The notes: a model not told the origin generated them from the sequence alone. A DNA stretch of 25,737 bases from an uncultured Clostridia bacterium (GCA_904501715.1 CAJGCD010000016.1:1-25737); one strand, 5' to 3'. Shown: positions 14,088 to 22,274, numbered from the stretch's first letter. Program-made: numbers and translations.

Positions 14088-14528
14088 GTGAATTCCGACC
14101 TAAGCGAAGACAATTTTAAGGAGTTATGCCGAAGCGGAGAGCTTCAATATATGCTTGAGCAGTATATATCCAATTGTATCTCTAAGGACACAACAGCCAA
14201 CAGCATAGCTCCAAATGAAAGGAATTCAGAACAAGCAAAAGCAAAAAAACAAGAAAGTAAGAAAGCTTCCTTCCCAAATGTGGCGGGCTTCTGCCGTTAT
14301 CTGGGGATAAGCACGGATGAGCTTGAAAAGCTTTCGCGGGAGTACCCCCTGCAATACGGCAGACTGCTTTCTGTTTTCGAGGATGAAGCGCTGAACTCTG
14401 GGCTCTCCCCCACCCTTCTGTCAGCCTATCTGAAAAAGCGCATTGGATACGAAAGCACGAAAAAGTCCACCGAGGACGGACAAATACGTATAAGCTTTGA
14501 GCACGACATCTTTGAGGACGGGGTGTAA
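14088..14528 (+). CDS. Phage terminase small subunit-like protein
   Basis: 146 residues from GTG 14088, with AAAGGAGG 7 bases upstream; an ATG at 14058 has no ribosome site. The N-terminal half is polar and Lys/Glu-rich. The C-terminal half (about 68-135) has the helix-turn-helix-like layout of small terminases: FPNVAGFCRYLGISTDELEKL, a Tyr-containing helix, then LSPTLLSAYLKKRIGYES, as in P22 gp3-type packaging proteins of Firmicutes phages. The subunit recognises DNA for packaging and hands it to TerL. It is the first gene of the cassette; the terL ATG begins one base after its stop. Confidence 0.8.
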   Translation: MNSDLSEDNFKELCRSGELQYMLEQYISNCISKDTTANSIAPNERNSEQAKAKKQESKKASFPNVAGFCRYLGISTDELEKLSREYPLQYGRLLSVFEDEALNSGLSPTLLSAYLKKRIGYESTKKSTEDGQIRISFEHDIFEDGV

Positions 14529-14529
14529 T

Positions 14530-15852
14530 ATGCGGGAGCAAGGTCTTATAAAGATACTCGGCATACCTACCGAGCGTCAAAGGGAATTCTTCGCGTCAAA
14601 AGCACGCTTCACCGCTTACGGCGGCGCCCGAGGAGGAGGAAAGTCCTGGGCTCTTCGGCGAAAGCTTGTAGCTATGTGTCTGCGATATGAGGGGCTATCC
14701 TGTTTGCTCATCCGCAGGACGATTCCCGAGCTCAAATCCAATCACATCGTTCCCTTCCTAAGAGAATACGACGGAATAATAAGCTACAGTGAATCGGAAA
14801 AAGCAATTCTCTTTCCCAACGGAAGCAGGATATCTCTGGGATATTGCGCATCCGACAAGGATGTTTTAAGATATCAGGGTCAGGAATATGACGTTATAGC
14901 CATTGACGAGGCAACGCAGCTGAGCGAATTCAGATTTTCGGTATTAAAGGCCTGTCTGCGTGGCTCAAACCATTTTCCGCGACGTATGTATCTTACCTGC
15001 AATCCCGGGGGTATCGGTCACAGCTGGGTAAAGCGTCTTTTCGTTGACAGAGATTTCAGATGCGGTGAGAATCCCTCTGAGTACAAATTTATCCCCGCAA
15101 GGGTCTTCGACAATCCCAATCTTACCGATTCCGACCCCGAATACGTGCGTTCTCTTGAATCACTGCCTCCACGCTTGAGAGACGCATGGCTTTATGGCAA
15201 GTGGGATGTTTTTGACGGACAGTTCTTCCCCGAATTTGACAGAGCGGTGCATATATGCAATCCCTGCGTTATTCCCCATAATCTAAGCAAATTCATTGCT
15301 ATGGATTACGGTCTTGATATGCTTGCCGTGCTGTTAGTCGGTGTAGATACGCAAGGAAACCTCTGGGTAATTCGTGAATTCTGCCAGAGCGGACTCACCC
15401 TATCCCAAGCGGCAAGTCGCACTGCTCTTCTTGCCCAAGGGCAGGACGTAGGCTTTGCCGTATGCTCCCCCGACCTCTGGAACAGACGTCAGGACAGCGG
15501 AAGAAGCGGCTTTGAAATAATGCAATCGGTGCCCGGTATGCCCTCTATGCTTTCGGCAGACGACAGACGTATTCCGGGCTGGCGCGTACTGAGAGAATAT
15601 CTTTCGGCTCGCGAGGGTCATCCGTTTATAAGAATTTCCTCCGAGTGCAAGGAGCTTGCCGACTGTCTTCCCGCCCTCCTTTGCGACCCAAACAAGGAAG
15701 AGGATGCCTGTGACAGACCTCACAAAATAACTCATGCCCCCGAGGCGCTCAGATATGCCGTTATGAGCAGGATATTTCCCCAAAGCAACAATGACGACCT
15801 TGATTTTATAAAGGGCTTCAAAATCCCTAAAAAATCACCGTTTACTTATTAA
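14530..15852 (+). CDS. Phage terminase large subunit (ATPase-nuclease)
   Basis: DNA packaging motor, 440 residues from ATG 14530. Walker A GGARGGGKS at residues 31-39, Walker B VIAIDEATQ, coupling motif LTCNPGG, arginine-rich LIRRTIPELK. The RNase H-like nuclease domain begins with the metal-binding Asp in FIAMDYGLDMLAVLLV, then VCSPDLWNRR, and ends HAPEALRYAVM. Both halves look complete and uninterrupted, in line with the usual 400-550 residue length. The motor translocates DNA through the portal encoded two genes on. All catalytic motifs being kept argues against random decay. Confidence 0.95.
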   Translation: MREQGLIKILGIPTERQREFFASKARFTAYGGARGGGKSWALRRKLVAMCLRYEGLSCLLIRRTIPELKSNHIVPFLREYDGIISYSESEKAILFPNGSRISLGYCASDKDVLRYQGQEYDVIAIDEATQLSEFRFSVLKACLRGSNHFPRRMYLTCNPGGIGHSWVKRLFVDRDFRCGENPSEYKFIPARVFDNPNLTDSDPEYVRSLESLPPRLRDAWLYGKWDVFDGQFFPEFDRAVHICNPCVIPHNLSKFIAMDYGLDMLAVLLVGVDTQGNLWVIREFCQSGLTLSQAASRTALLAQGQDVGFAVCSPDLWNRRQDSGRSGFEIMQSVPGMPSMLSADDRRIPGWRVLREYLSAREGHPFIRISSECKELADCLPALLCDPNKEEDACDRPHKITHAPEALRYAVMSRIFPQSNNDDLDFIKGFKIPKKSPFTY

Positions 15853-15921
15853 AAGTACTCTGTTACGCAGCCTTTTGGGGAAAGGGGCAAAAAAGCAAAG
15901 AAAGGAAGTAAAGCTATAAAT

Positions 15922-17673
15922 ATGGCGAAAACCAACAAAACTCTTGACATAGACTTCGACTCCTTTGAAGGAATATGTCTTCCAAAATGCCACAGCGGCA
16001 AAAAAAGCGTTGCCGATATCGTAAACTTCCACATAACCAACGACGGCTCTTTAAAAAAGCGTTGCGGATATCGGCACGTTATAGACTCTGAGGGAAGAAA
16101 GATAAACTCGGTCTGGAGCGGAAAAATAAAGGGCGTATTCAAATGCTACGCTTTGGTAGACAATATAGTATACGAAATAAATCTTGAAGAAAAGACAAAA
16201 GCATACATAGGTGTACTTATTGCTCCAGGAGAATACGCATGCTTCTTTTGCCACAAGGATAATCTCTATATCAAGGATACCGACTATTTTTATATGGTTA
16301 AAGGAAATTATCTTCAGCGAATGATAGGATACGTACCATTATTTGGTAAGGATTGGCCTACCACAAAGCCCGGGGAGATATATCAACCGCTTAATCTTAT
16401 GAACCAATATGCCCGAATAAGCTACAAGGTAACCACTCCCTATACAAATCTGCTTCCCGTGGTACATCCCGTATCCTCTATTCGTTCGGTTTACCGTAAC
16501 GGAACTCTTATGAGCAGCAGCGACTACTACTTTGACGCAGATCTTAAGACCATCAACATAAGAAACGGAGTATCAGAGGGCGAGACCTTTTTGGTAACGG
16601 TGATATTCGACAGCTCGGTAACTCTCGACAACGCACAGCTGGAAGAATGCGATATGATTCAAACCTTTGGAAAAATAAGCGATTTCCGAGCTTTTGCCTG
16701 GAGCACCAGAACCAAAAGCAGTAACATATACGTATCAAGCTACGTATCGGATGAGGACTATACTGCTTCTGACTCTGTGGTAAAGGGCTGCGGTGACCTT
16801 TATTTCAAAAAGGAAAACTCATTTTCCGTTGGCGGAGGAAACAATTTCGTAACGTCAGTATCCCAGCATTACGGCAGATTGCTGATATTTACCGACGGTG
16901 ATGCGTGGATGGCAAACGCCGATATACAGGGAGGGGAGGATTTCCCCGTTATGAACATAAACTCCACTGCAGGCTGTGCTACACAAAAAAGCAATGCTAT
17001 GGCGGAAAACGACCCTATCACTGTAAGTAAAACTGCCATCGTCAGATGGACGTCTGAAACGGACGAGATAAATGAGTGTAACGCTTACAGCATATCGGAT
17101 GATATAAATGATAAGCTCTCCTCTTCATTTTTCTCCAACGCGGTGGTTTACAAGGATATCTACAAAAACGAGCTTTGGTTTACAGACCCTGCGGGTGACG
17201 GCACCGTATGGATATACAATATAAGCAAAGGCTCTTGGGTAAGATTTATCTGCGAGGCAGGAATACTTGGAATGTTTGATACAAACGGAAGCATTGGCTT
17301 CTATACCCAAAGCGGTATCTTTATGTTTGACGACGTTCTTAGTACAGATATAGCCCAAGACGGAACCGCCAGCAAGATAATCTCAAGCTTTGAAAGCGGA
17401 ATTCTCGACCTTGGCTCTACCAACTCAAAACGGCTGACATATGGCGCGCTTATCGGAGATATGGGCGGCAACTCCGCCACTGTGAGCGTAAGCTGCGACA
17501 GCGGTGAAAGCATATCCTTTGACTGCCGCGACAGCTCCGAGCACGCAATTAAGGAGCAACGCTTACGCTCGGGCAGATTCAGCACTATGAAGCTATCCAT
17601 TACGGCAGACGGAGAAGCAAATCAGGTAATACACCGTGTCAAAATACAGGCAAAAGAAAAATTAAAGAAATGA
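15922..17673 (+). CDS. Podovirus tail nozzle-like protein (P22 gp10 type)
   Basis: 583 residues, almost all beta-strand. The N-terminus carries NFHITNDGSLKKRCGY, the pattern seen in T7 gp12/P22 gp10-type nozzle proteins (N..D.G.L.kR.Gy). Propeller-like blades follow: RLLIFTDGDAWMANADIQGG, NELWFTDPAGDGTVWIYNISKGSWVRF and GSIGFYTQSGIFMFDD. The C-terminus is a beta-sandwich-like part (ESGILDLGSTNSKRLTYGAL, then HRVKIQAKE). In short-tailed phages this protein closes the tube under the portal and adaptor. The assignment is by pattern, not alignment. It lies between terL and portal, whereas in P22 it follows gp4. The gap of 69 bp before it contains CTCTGTTACGCA, an inverted copy of bases upstream of terS. 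Confidence 0.65.
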   Translation: MAKTNKTLDIDFDSFEGICLPKCHSGKKSVADIVNFHITNDGSLKKRCGYRHVIDSEGRKINSVWSGKIKGVFKCYALVDNIVYEINLEEKTKAYIGVLIAPGEYACFFCHKDNLYIKDTDYFYMVKGNYLQRMIGYVPLFGKDWPTTKPGEIYQPLNLMNQYARISYKVTTPYTNLLPVVHPVSSIRSVYRNGTLMSSSDYYFDADLKTINIRNGVSEGETFLVTVIFDSSVTLDNAQLEECDMIQTFGKISDFRAFAWSTRTKSSNIYVSSYVSDEDYTASDSVVKGCGDLYFKKENSFSVGGGNNFVTSVSQHYGRLLIFTDGDAWMANADIQGGEDFPVMNINSTAGCATQKSNAMAENDPITVSKTAIVRWTSETDEINECNAYSISDDINDKLSSSFFSNAVVYKDIYKNELWFTDPAGDGTVWIYNISKGSWVRFICEAGILGMFDTNGSIGFYTQSGIFMFDDVLSTDIAQDGTASKIISSFESGILDLGSTNSKRLTYGALIGDMGGNSATVSVSCDSGESISFDCRDSSEHAIKEQRLRSGRFSTMKLSITADGEANQVIHRVKIQAKEKLKK

Positions 17674-17686
17674 AAGGATGCAAGCA

Positions 17687-19267
17687 ATGAACAAAACATA
17701 CGAGCGCTCGCTTAACAAAGCGTGGCAGCAGTACGAAAAAGGAAAGGAGCATAAGCGGCGCATAGGATTATATGAGACCGTCAAGAAGAACGAGCGCTTT
17801 TACCGCGGCGAGCAATGGCAATACGGCGAGGGAAAGGACCTTCCACGTCCGGTATTCAATATTATCCAACGTGTAGTAAATTTTCTTGTATGCTCTATCG
17901 CCTCGGCTAACGTATCAATAAATTTCACCGATGAAAATCTCCCCTTTGCTCAAAGCGGGCGTGACGCGCTGTTGCTGCGCGAGGGCGTTGAGATATTGGG
18001 AGAAAATACCGCTTACCGTTGGAAAAAGAGCGGTATGGACAGAAAAATGATGCAGCTTCTCACAGATGCCGCCGTAAGCGGCGACGGGATCATCTACTGC
18101 TATTGGGACGCATCTCTCCGCACTCCGCAAAGATTTGAAGGTGATATCGTTACCGAGCTTATTGATAACGTAAACATATTTCCCTCAGACGTAAACAAGG
18201 CGGATATACAGTCTCAGGATTATATCATTTTGTCGGGCAGAGCCCCTGTGGAGCACCTGATAAAGGAAGCCCGCGAGGCAGGTATATCCGAAGAGGATAT
18301 ATCGAAAATACTCCCCGACAACGAGTACAGCTCTCAGTCGGGAGATATGTCAAAATACGAGCTTGAGGGCGCGGATGAGGCAAAAGCCACCTACATAATC
18401 AAGTTCTGGCGTGAAAACGGAAAGGTGGTATTTGAAAAATCAACTAAGGAGTGTGTTATACGCCGCGGGCGCACGGATTGCCGCTTATACCCTGTGGCGT
18501 ACCTCAACTGGTCACCCGTAAAGAATAGCTTTCACGGCACCTCGCCTATAACCTCTCTTATTCCAAACCAAAAGTTCATAAACAGAGCCTATGCTATGGT
18601 TATGAAGCACATGACAGACACGGCATTTTCCAAAATCGTCTATGACAAATCCAAGATACCCGAATGGTCCAATGAGGTGGGCGAGGCTATCGCCGCCTAC
18701 GGCGGAGGAAATATTGCCGACTCGGTAAGCGTAATAGGTGTCGGAAAGATGCAAAACGGTTATATGGAGCTTATCGACAGCTCGGTAAATCTTACCAAGG
18801 AGCTTATGGGTGCTACCGAATCGGCTTTGGGTAATCTTGAAGCCGATAACACCAGCGCAATTCTGGCGCTTCAGGAAACCTCAAGAATACCTCTTGCTCA
18901 TATAAGAAGCGCGTATTACCAGTGCATATCCGACCTTGCTAATATCTGGGCTGATATGATGTGCGCCTACTATCCCTCAGAGCGACTTATTCCCTGCTAC
19001 ACAAAGGACGGAATAAAGGTACGCAACGTGGAGTTTTCGGTGCTGAAAAACGACATCCTTTGCGCCGAGGTAGAGGTAAGCGAGGTATCACGCTTCAGCG
19101 CGGCAAGTACACAGAGCATACTTGATAAGCTTTTCAACGGAGGTCATATAAGTCTTTCGGAATACGTAAAGCGCTTGCCTGCGGGAACCTTGTCCGACAG
19201 AGATGACCTTATAAAAAATGCAGAAGCTCTATCTTCTGCCAAGAAAGAAAATGAGGAGGAAATATGA
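17687..19267 (+). CDS. Phage portal protein (P22-like)
   Basis: 526 residues from ATG 17687, with GAAAGGA 8 bases upstream; the ATG at 17678 overlaps that site. A dodecameric ring protein through which DNA enters the head. Family-like features: N-terminal FYRGEQWQYGEGKDLPRPVFNIIQRVVNFLVCSIASANVSINF (shortened reading of residues about 38-80), a wing region with DGIIYCYWD and INPSDVNKAD-type sequence (VNIFPSDVNKADIQ), GTSPITSLIPNQKFINRAYAM and ESALGNLEADNTSAILALQE, then SRIPLAHIRSAYYQCISDLANIWADMM for the crown/stem helices. The length fits portals without a long barrel. Its end overlaps the scaffold start as ATGA. Confidence 0.85.
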   Translation: MNKTYERSLNKAWQQYEKGKEHKRRIGLYETVKKNERFYRGEQWQYGEGKDLPRPVFNIIQRVVNFLVCSIASANVSINFTDENLPFAQSGRDALLLREGVEILGENTAYRWKKSGMDRKMMQLLTDAAVSGDGIIYCYWDASLRTPQRFEGDIVTELIDNVNIFPSDVNKADIQSQDYIILSGRAPVEHLIKEAREAGISEEDISKILPDNEYSSQSGDMSKYELEGADEAKATYIIKFWRENGKVVFEKSTKECVIRRGRTDCRLYPVAYLNWSPVKNSFHGTSPITSLIPNQKFINRAYAMVMKHMTDTAFSKIVYDKSKIPEWSNEVGEAIAAYGGGNIADSVSVIGVGKMQNGYMELIDSSVNLTKELMGATESALGNLEADNTSAILALQETSRIPLAHIRSAYYQCISDLANIWADMMCAYYPSERLIPCYTKDGIKVRNVEFSVLKNDILCAEVEVSEVSRFSAASTQSILDKLFNGGHISLSEYVKRLPAGTLSDRDDLIKNAEALSSAKKENEEEI

Positions 19268-19800
19268 GCGAGGAAAACATTATTACCGAAGAGCTCACAG
19301 AAGCCGCGGAGCTTGAGGAGAATATTCCCTCGGAGCTTGAGGAGATTATTCCCACAGAAGCCGAGGAAATCTCGGACAGTACCCCCACAGAGGAGGATAA
19401 GGGCATAGACGCTCTTAAGGATGAGATACGTTCTCTAAAGGAGCAGATATCCGCCCTTGAGGCAGAGCGGGAGACCCATAGCAGAATGCTGCAGGAGGTA
19501 AGCGATTTCAGTCTTCTCTTTCCCGACGTAGACCTTGATGAGATTCCCGAAAGCGTTTGGGAGTCCGTAAAGAAAGGAACCGCTCTGAGCGCATCCTACG
19601 CCCTTTACGAAAAGCGCATGGATGCCGAAAGAGCGCGCATAGCAAAAATAAATGCCTCCAACGCATCGCGCTCCGCAGGTGTCGCGGGCAAAGACACAGC
19701 AAATGAATATTTTACCCCAGAGGACGTAAGAAAAATGTCCCCGTCGGAGGTACACGCAAACTACTCAAAAATAAAAAAATCCATGTCAAAGTGGATGTAA
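19264..19800 (+). CDS. Phage scaffolding protein-like
   Basis: 178 residues; ATG overlaps the portal stop and has GAGGAGG 5 bases upstream. The first 45 residues are very acidic and Glu-rich. Next comes a coiled coil (about 48-85, IDALKDEIRSLKEQISALEAERE), a middle region DFSLLFPDVDLDEIPESVWESVKKG, and a basic helical C-terminus (SKIKKSMSKWM). An acidic coiled-coil body with a short basic tail that docks on the coat protein is the classic internal scaffold plan. Its place between portal and coat gene supports this. YFTPEDVRKMSPSEV near the end recurs in scaffold proteins of Firmicutes phages as I recall them. Confidence 0.8.
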   Translation: MSEENIITEELTEAAELEENIPSELEEIIPTEAEEISDSTPTEEDKGIDALKDEIRSLKEQISALEAERETHSRMLQEVSDFSLLFPDVDLDEIPESVWESVKKGTALSASYALYEKRMDAERARIAKINASNASRSAGVAGKDTANEYFTPEDVRKMSPSEVHANYSKIKKSMSKWM

Positions 19801-19831
19801 AAATAAAACATAAAAAGAAAGGAATTTTATT

Positions 19832-20671
19832 ATGGCAATCACAAACTTTATCCCTACTATCTGGAGCGAAAATCTCACCACCGCACTCGACAAGCAGTAC
19901 ATAGCAGTTGCACACTGCAACCGTGACTACGAGGGCGAAATCAAAAACAAGGGCTCGGTGGTCAAGATCTGCGGAGTCGGAAGCATCGACGTAAACGACT
20001 ACACCAAGGACACCGATATGTCCAATCCTCAGGCACTCTCCGACACCGTTCAGGAGCTTAATATCGATCAGGCAAAATACTTCAATTTCCAGATCGACGA
20101 TATTGACAGGACTCAGTGCACCCCCAAGCTTATGGATGCGGCTATGAAGATAGCTGCAAGTTCCATTGCCAACAAGGCTGACCAGTACGTATATTCTCTT
20201 GTATCCGAGGCAGGGGCTACCGTAAGCTGCGATAACACGACCTCCGGCGAGCTGCTCAACAAGATAATTGCAGCCCGTCAGAAGCTTTACGAGAACAACG
20301 TATCCGATATGGAGAACGTAGTACTCGAGGTCTCTCCCGCGGTAGCATCCGAGATACTCAAGGAGAAGCTTGCGCTTCCCTTCTGCGACAGCTCTGTGGC
20401 TGAAACAGGATACCTTGGCTCCTTTGCGGGTTGCAAGATATACGTGTCCAACAACATAAAGAAGGAAGAGGGCGACGGTGTTATCTACTACAACTGCCTT
20501 ATGAGAACCACCAGAGCTATCGCTTACGCGGAGCAGTTCTCCGAGATAGACGCATACCGTCCCGAGAAGCGCTTTGCGGATGCTGTAAAGGGACTCCACC
20601 TCTACGGCGCAAAGGTAGTTTACCCCAACGAGATGGTCTGCCTTAAGGTTGGCGTACCCGTAAACGACTGA
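19832..20671 (+). CDS. Major capsid protein (P22/HK97-fold type)
   Basis: 279 residues, ribosome site AAAGGAATTTT. The start TNFIPTIWSENLTTALDKQYIAVAHCNRDYEG matches the N-arm of P22-type coat proteins in Firmicutes phages. The E-loop (GSVVKICGVGSIDVNDYTKDT), the spine-helix region DAAMKIAASSIANKADQYVYS and the P-domain stretches (LEVSPAVASEILKE, GSFAGCKIYVSNNI, GLHLYGAKVVYPNEMVCLKVG) follow in order. It is short for the family and lacks room for a large telokin-like insertion domain as in P22. Five or so cysteines are spread through it. The reading frame is intact, and it is the likely highest-expressed gene of the cassette. Confidence 0.88.
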   Translation: MAITNFIPTIWSENLTTALDKQYIAVAHCNRDYEGEIKNKGSVVKICGVGSIDVNDYTKDTDMSNPQALSDTVQELNIDQAKYFNFQIDDIDRTQCTPKLMDAAMKIAASSIANKADQYVYSLVSEAGATVSCDNTTSGELLNKIIAARQKLYENNVSDMENVVLEVSPAVASEILKEKLALPFCDSSVAETGYLGSFAGCKIYVSNNIKKEEGDGVIYYNCLMRTTRAIAYAEQFSEIDAYRPEKRFADAVKGLHLYGAKVVYPNEMVCLKVGVPVND

Positions 20672-20682
20672 TGCTTTGAGAT

Positions 20683-21180
20683 ATGCCCGTAACTAACAGA
20701 GATATCTACAATAACTCTTTGGCACTCATAGGTGAAGATATATCGGGAATAAATCTTGAGGATTACGAGGAGCGCGCTCCCTATCTTATAGCCTCCTTCT
20801 GTTCCCTGAACACCTCTTTGGATAAGAAGATACGCACTATGGACGGTCTTGACGCCGCATTCAGCTTCAGCCCCGTGTATCTCTCCTTGGACTTGGATTT
20901 TCCTCTGTGCGACCGACTCACCTCAGCGGCGGCACTGTATACAGCGTCAATGCTGGTTATAGACGAGGACCCCGACCTGTCGGATTCACTCTATGACAAA
21001 TACTGTGACAATATCGCATCTACGGAATCCTATTACACTCTGCCAAAGACATCAGAGCCTACCACAGACCAGCCCACGGTAACTCCTCCCGAAACGGAAG
21101 AGCCCGAGGAGCCTGAGGAACCCGAGGAGTTCCCTATGGCTACCTGTGAGTCAATCGTTGAGCGGTACTTCTTCGATTAA
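20683..21180 (+). CDS. Phage head-tail adaptor-like protein (gp4-like)
   Basis: 165 residues, 11 bp after the coat gene, with only a weak ribosome site (TTTGAG). The start MPVTNRDIYNNSLALIGEDI and the later YEERAPYLIASFCSLN, then DRLTSAAALYTASMLVIDEDPDLSDSLYDKY, give the helical layout of connector/adaptor proteins that attach to the portal in short-tailed phages (P22 gp4 is of similar length). After this core comes a Pro/Thr/Glu-rich stretch (about 120-150) with three tandem Pro-Glu-Glu units encoded at 21100-21130, and a short ending, CESIVERYFFD. The low-complexity insert is unusual for an adaptor. Last gene of the cassette; a terminator follows 7 bases on. Confidence 0.65.
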   Translation: MPVTNRDIYNNSLALIGEDISGINLEDYEERAPYLIASFCSLNTSLDKKIRTMDGLDAAFSFSPVYLSLDLDFPLCDRLTSAAALYTASMLVIDEDPDLSDSLYDKYCDNIASTESYYTLPKTSEPTTDQPTVTPPETEEPEEPEEPEEFPMATCESIVERYFFD

Positions 21181-21187
21181 ATTTTTC

Positions 21188-21220
21188 GAGCCGAGCAAAA
21201 TTTTTGCTCGGCTCTTTTTT
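21188..21220 (+). terminator. Strong rho-independent terminator ending the cassette
   Basis: GAGCCGAGCAAAA (21188-21200) pairs with TTTTGCTCGGCTC (ending 21214), followed by six T. It closes the seven-gene unit. Confidence 0.93.
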
Positions 21221-21226
21221 ATTTGG

Positions 21227-21255
21227 TTGAATTTTTCCTCATTTTGTGGTAAAAT
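21227..21255 (+). promoter_or_regulatory. Sigma-A promoter of the alpha/beta hydrolase gene
   Basis: TTGAAT (21227-21232), 17 bases, TAAAAT (21250-21255), 27 bp before the start codon. It lies just after the cassette terminator, so the hydrolase is transcribed separately. Confidence 0.7.
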
Positions 21256-21281
21256 AATCTTTAATGAAAGGCGGTGGTAAT

Positions 21282-22250
21282 ATGCCCTTTATATATATTT
21301 CATTGTCACTTGTATTCTTGCTATTTGCAATATTTATGATAGCGGGATACGTAATATTTCTTCGCGTATGTAAACGGCGTCCCGAGCGTCCCGAAACCTT
21401 TGACGGTATGTTCAGTGAAAACAAGCTGTCACTGTCAACCGAGGTAAGACTGCGGGAGGATTATAATTGGTTTGACGAGAACAGAACAAAAGAAATAAGC
21501 ATAACCTCTATGGACGGACTGAAGCTGTATGCCACAGTGATAAACGTGAAAAAAGATACCATAGCAAAAGGAGTTGTAATAGTATTTCACGGCTACCGCT
21601 CCTCAGCGCGGCGGGACACCTGTATGCAGATGAGGATTCTCCACGAGGCGGGATATCATCTCATAGTTGCAGACCAACGCGCCCACGGAAGAAGCGAGGG
21701 CAAATATATCTGCTACGGCTCTAAGGAACGCTTTGACGCCATGGCGTGGAGAAAAAAGGCGGCGGATATTTTCGGAAAGGAAATGCCCGTAGCCCTTATG
21801 GGGCTTTCTATGGGCGGCGCTACGGTGCTTATGGCAAGCGCACTTGCCGACAAATCCGATAAGGCTCTTCGCTGTGTTATAGCCGACTGTCCCTTCTCCT
21901 CACCGTGGGATATCGTTTCATACGTTATATGGAAAAGGCACAGAATATATCCGAAGCCCATTTTGTATTTCGTCAATTTCTGGTGTAAGACACTGGCTAA
22001 ATTCGACCTTACAACCCCCACCTCGGCAAAATGCGTTGCCAATACCCATCTTCCCATCCTAATATTCCACGGTGACAGGGACGGATACGTACCTCACCGT
22101 CACTCGGTAAATATAGCGGATGCCTCACCCAAAAGAGCCACGCTCTCTTTATTTAAGGATGCCGACCACGGAGAGGCTATCTTCTATGATGAAGAAAGAT
22201 ATACAAAAGAGTTACTCACATTTTTGGAAAATAATATGGGACTGTCCTGA
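21282..22250 (+). CDS. Membrane-anchored alpha/beta hydrolase
   Basis: 322 residues from ATG 21282, preceded by AAAGGCGG; the ATG at 21264 has no ribosome site. One N-terminal membrane helix (about 1-24) is followed by an alpha/beta-hydrolase domain. The oxyanion-strand motif is VVIVFHGYRSSARR, then ADQRAHGRSEGKY, the nucleophile elbow GLSMGGA with catalytic Ser, the acid Asp in ILIFHGDRDGYVP and the His in FKDADHGEA. The triad is complete, so it should be an active serine hydrolase (esterase, lipase or peptidase type of the BAAT/Hydrolase_4 group). The substrate is unknown. Its 3' end lies in the terminator hairpin at 22238-22261. Confidence 0.88.
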   Translation: MPFIYISLSLVFLLFAIFMIAGYVIFLRVCKRRPERPETFDGMFSENKLSLSTEVRLREDYNWFDENRTKEISITSMDGLKLYATVINVKKDTIAKGVVIVFHGYRSSARRDTCMQMRILHEAGYHLIVADQRAHGRSEGKYICYGSKERFDAMAWRKKAADIFGKEMPVALMGLSMGGATVLMASALADKSDKALRCVIADCPFSSPWDIVSYVIWKRHRIYPKPILYFVNFWCKTLAKFDLTTPTSAKCVANTHLPILIFHGDRDGYVPHRHSVNIADASPKRATLSLFKDADHGEAIFYDEERYTKELLTFLENNMGLS

Positions 22251-22261
22251 CGGACAGTCCC
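22238..22261. terminator. Terminator hairpin between convergent genes
   Basis: A 10-bp perfect stem GGGACTGTCC/GGACAGTCCC with a TGAC loop that contains the hydrolase stop codon. T-rich stretches lie on both sides (ATTATCATTTATT on plus, ATATTATTTT on minus), so it may serve both the hydrolase and the sipL-like gene. Confidence 0.7.
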
Positions 22262-22274
22262 ATTATCATTTATT

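Noticed and set aside
15870..15890. Possible hairpin between terL and the nozzle-like gene
   Set aside because: GCCTTT/AAAGG with a bulge is short and is not followed by a T run, so it does not qualify as a terminator.
19712..20599. A 295-codon open frame on the minus strand across the coat protein gene
   Set aside because: It is antisense to the coat and scaffold genes, has no ribosome site at its start, and its low-complexity, Val/Gly/Tyr-rich translation resembles no family. The plus-strand frame has a clear capsid sequence.
21100..21130. Short tandem repeat resembling a small satellite
   Set aside because: It is an in-frame Pro-Glu-Glu coding repeat in the adaptor-like gene, not a separate repeat element.
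13949..21220. Attachment-site repeats or integrase around the capsid cassette
   Set aside because: I compared the two flanks by eye and saw no shared direct repeat. The two flanking hairpins are unrelated terminators, no integrase is encoded and no tRNA lies at either border.
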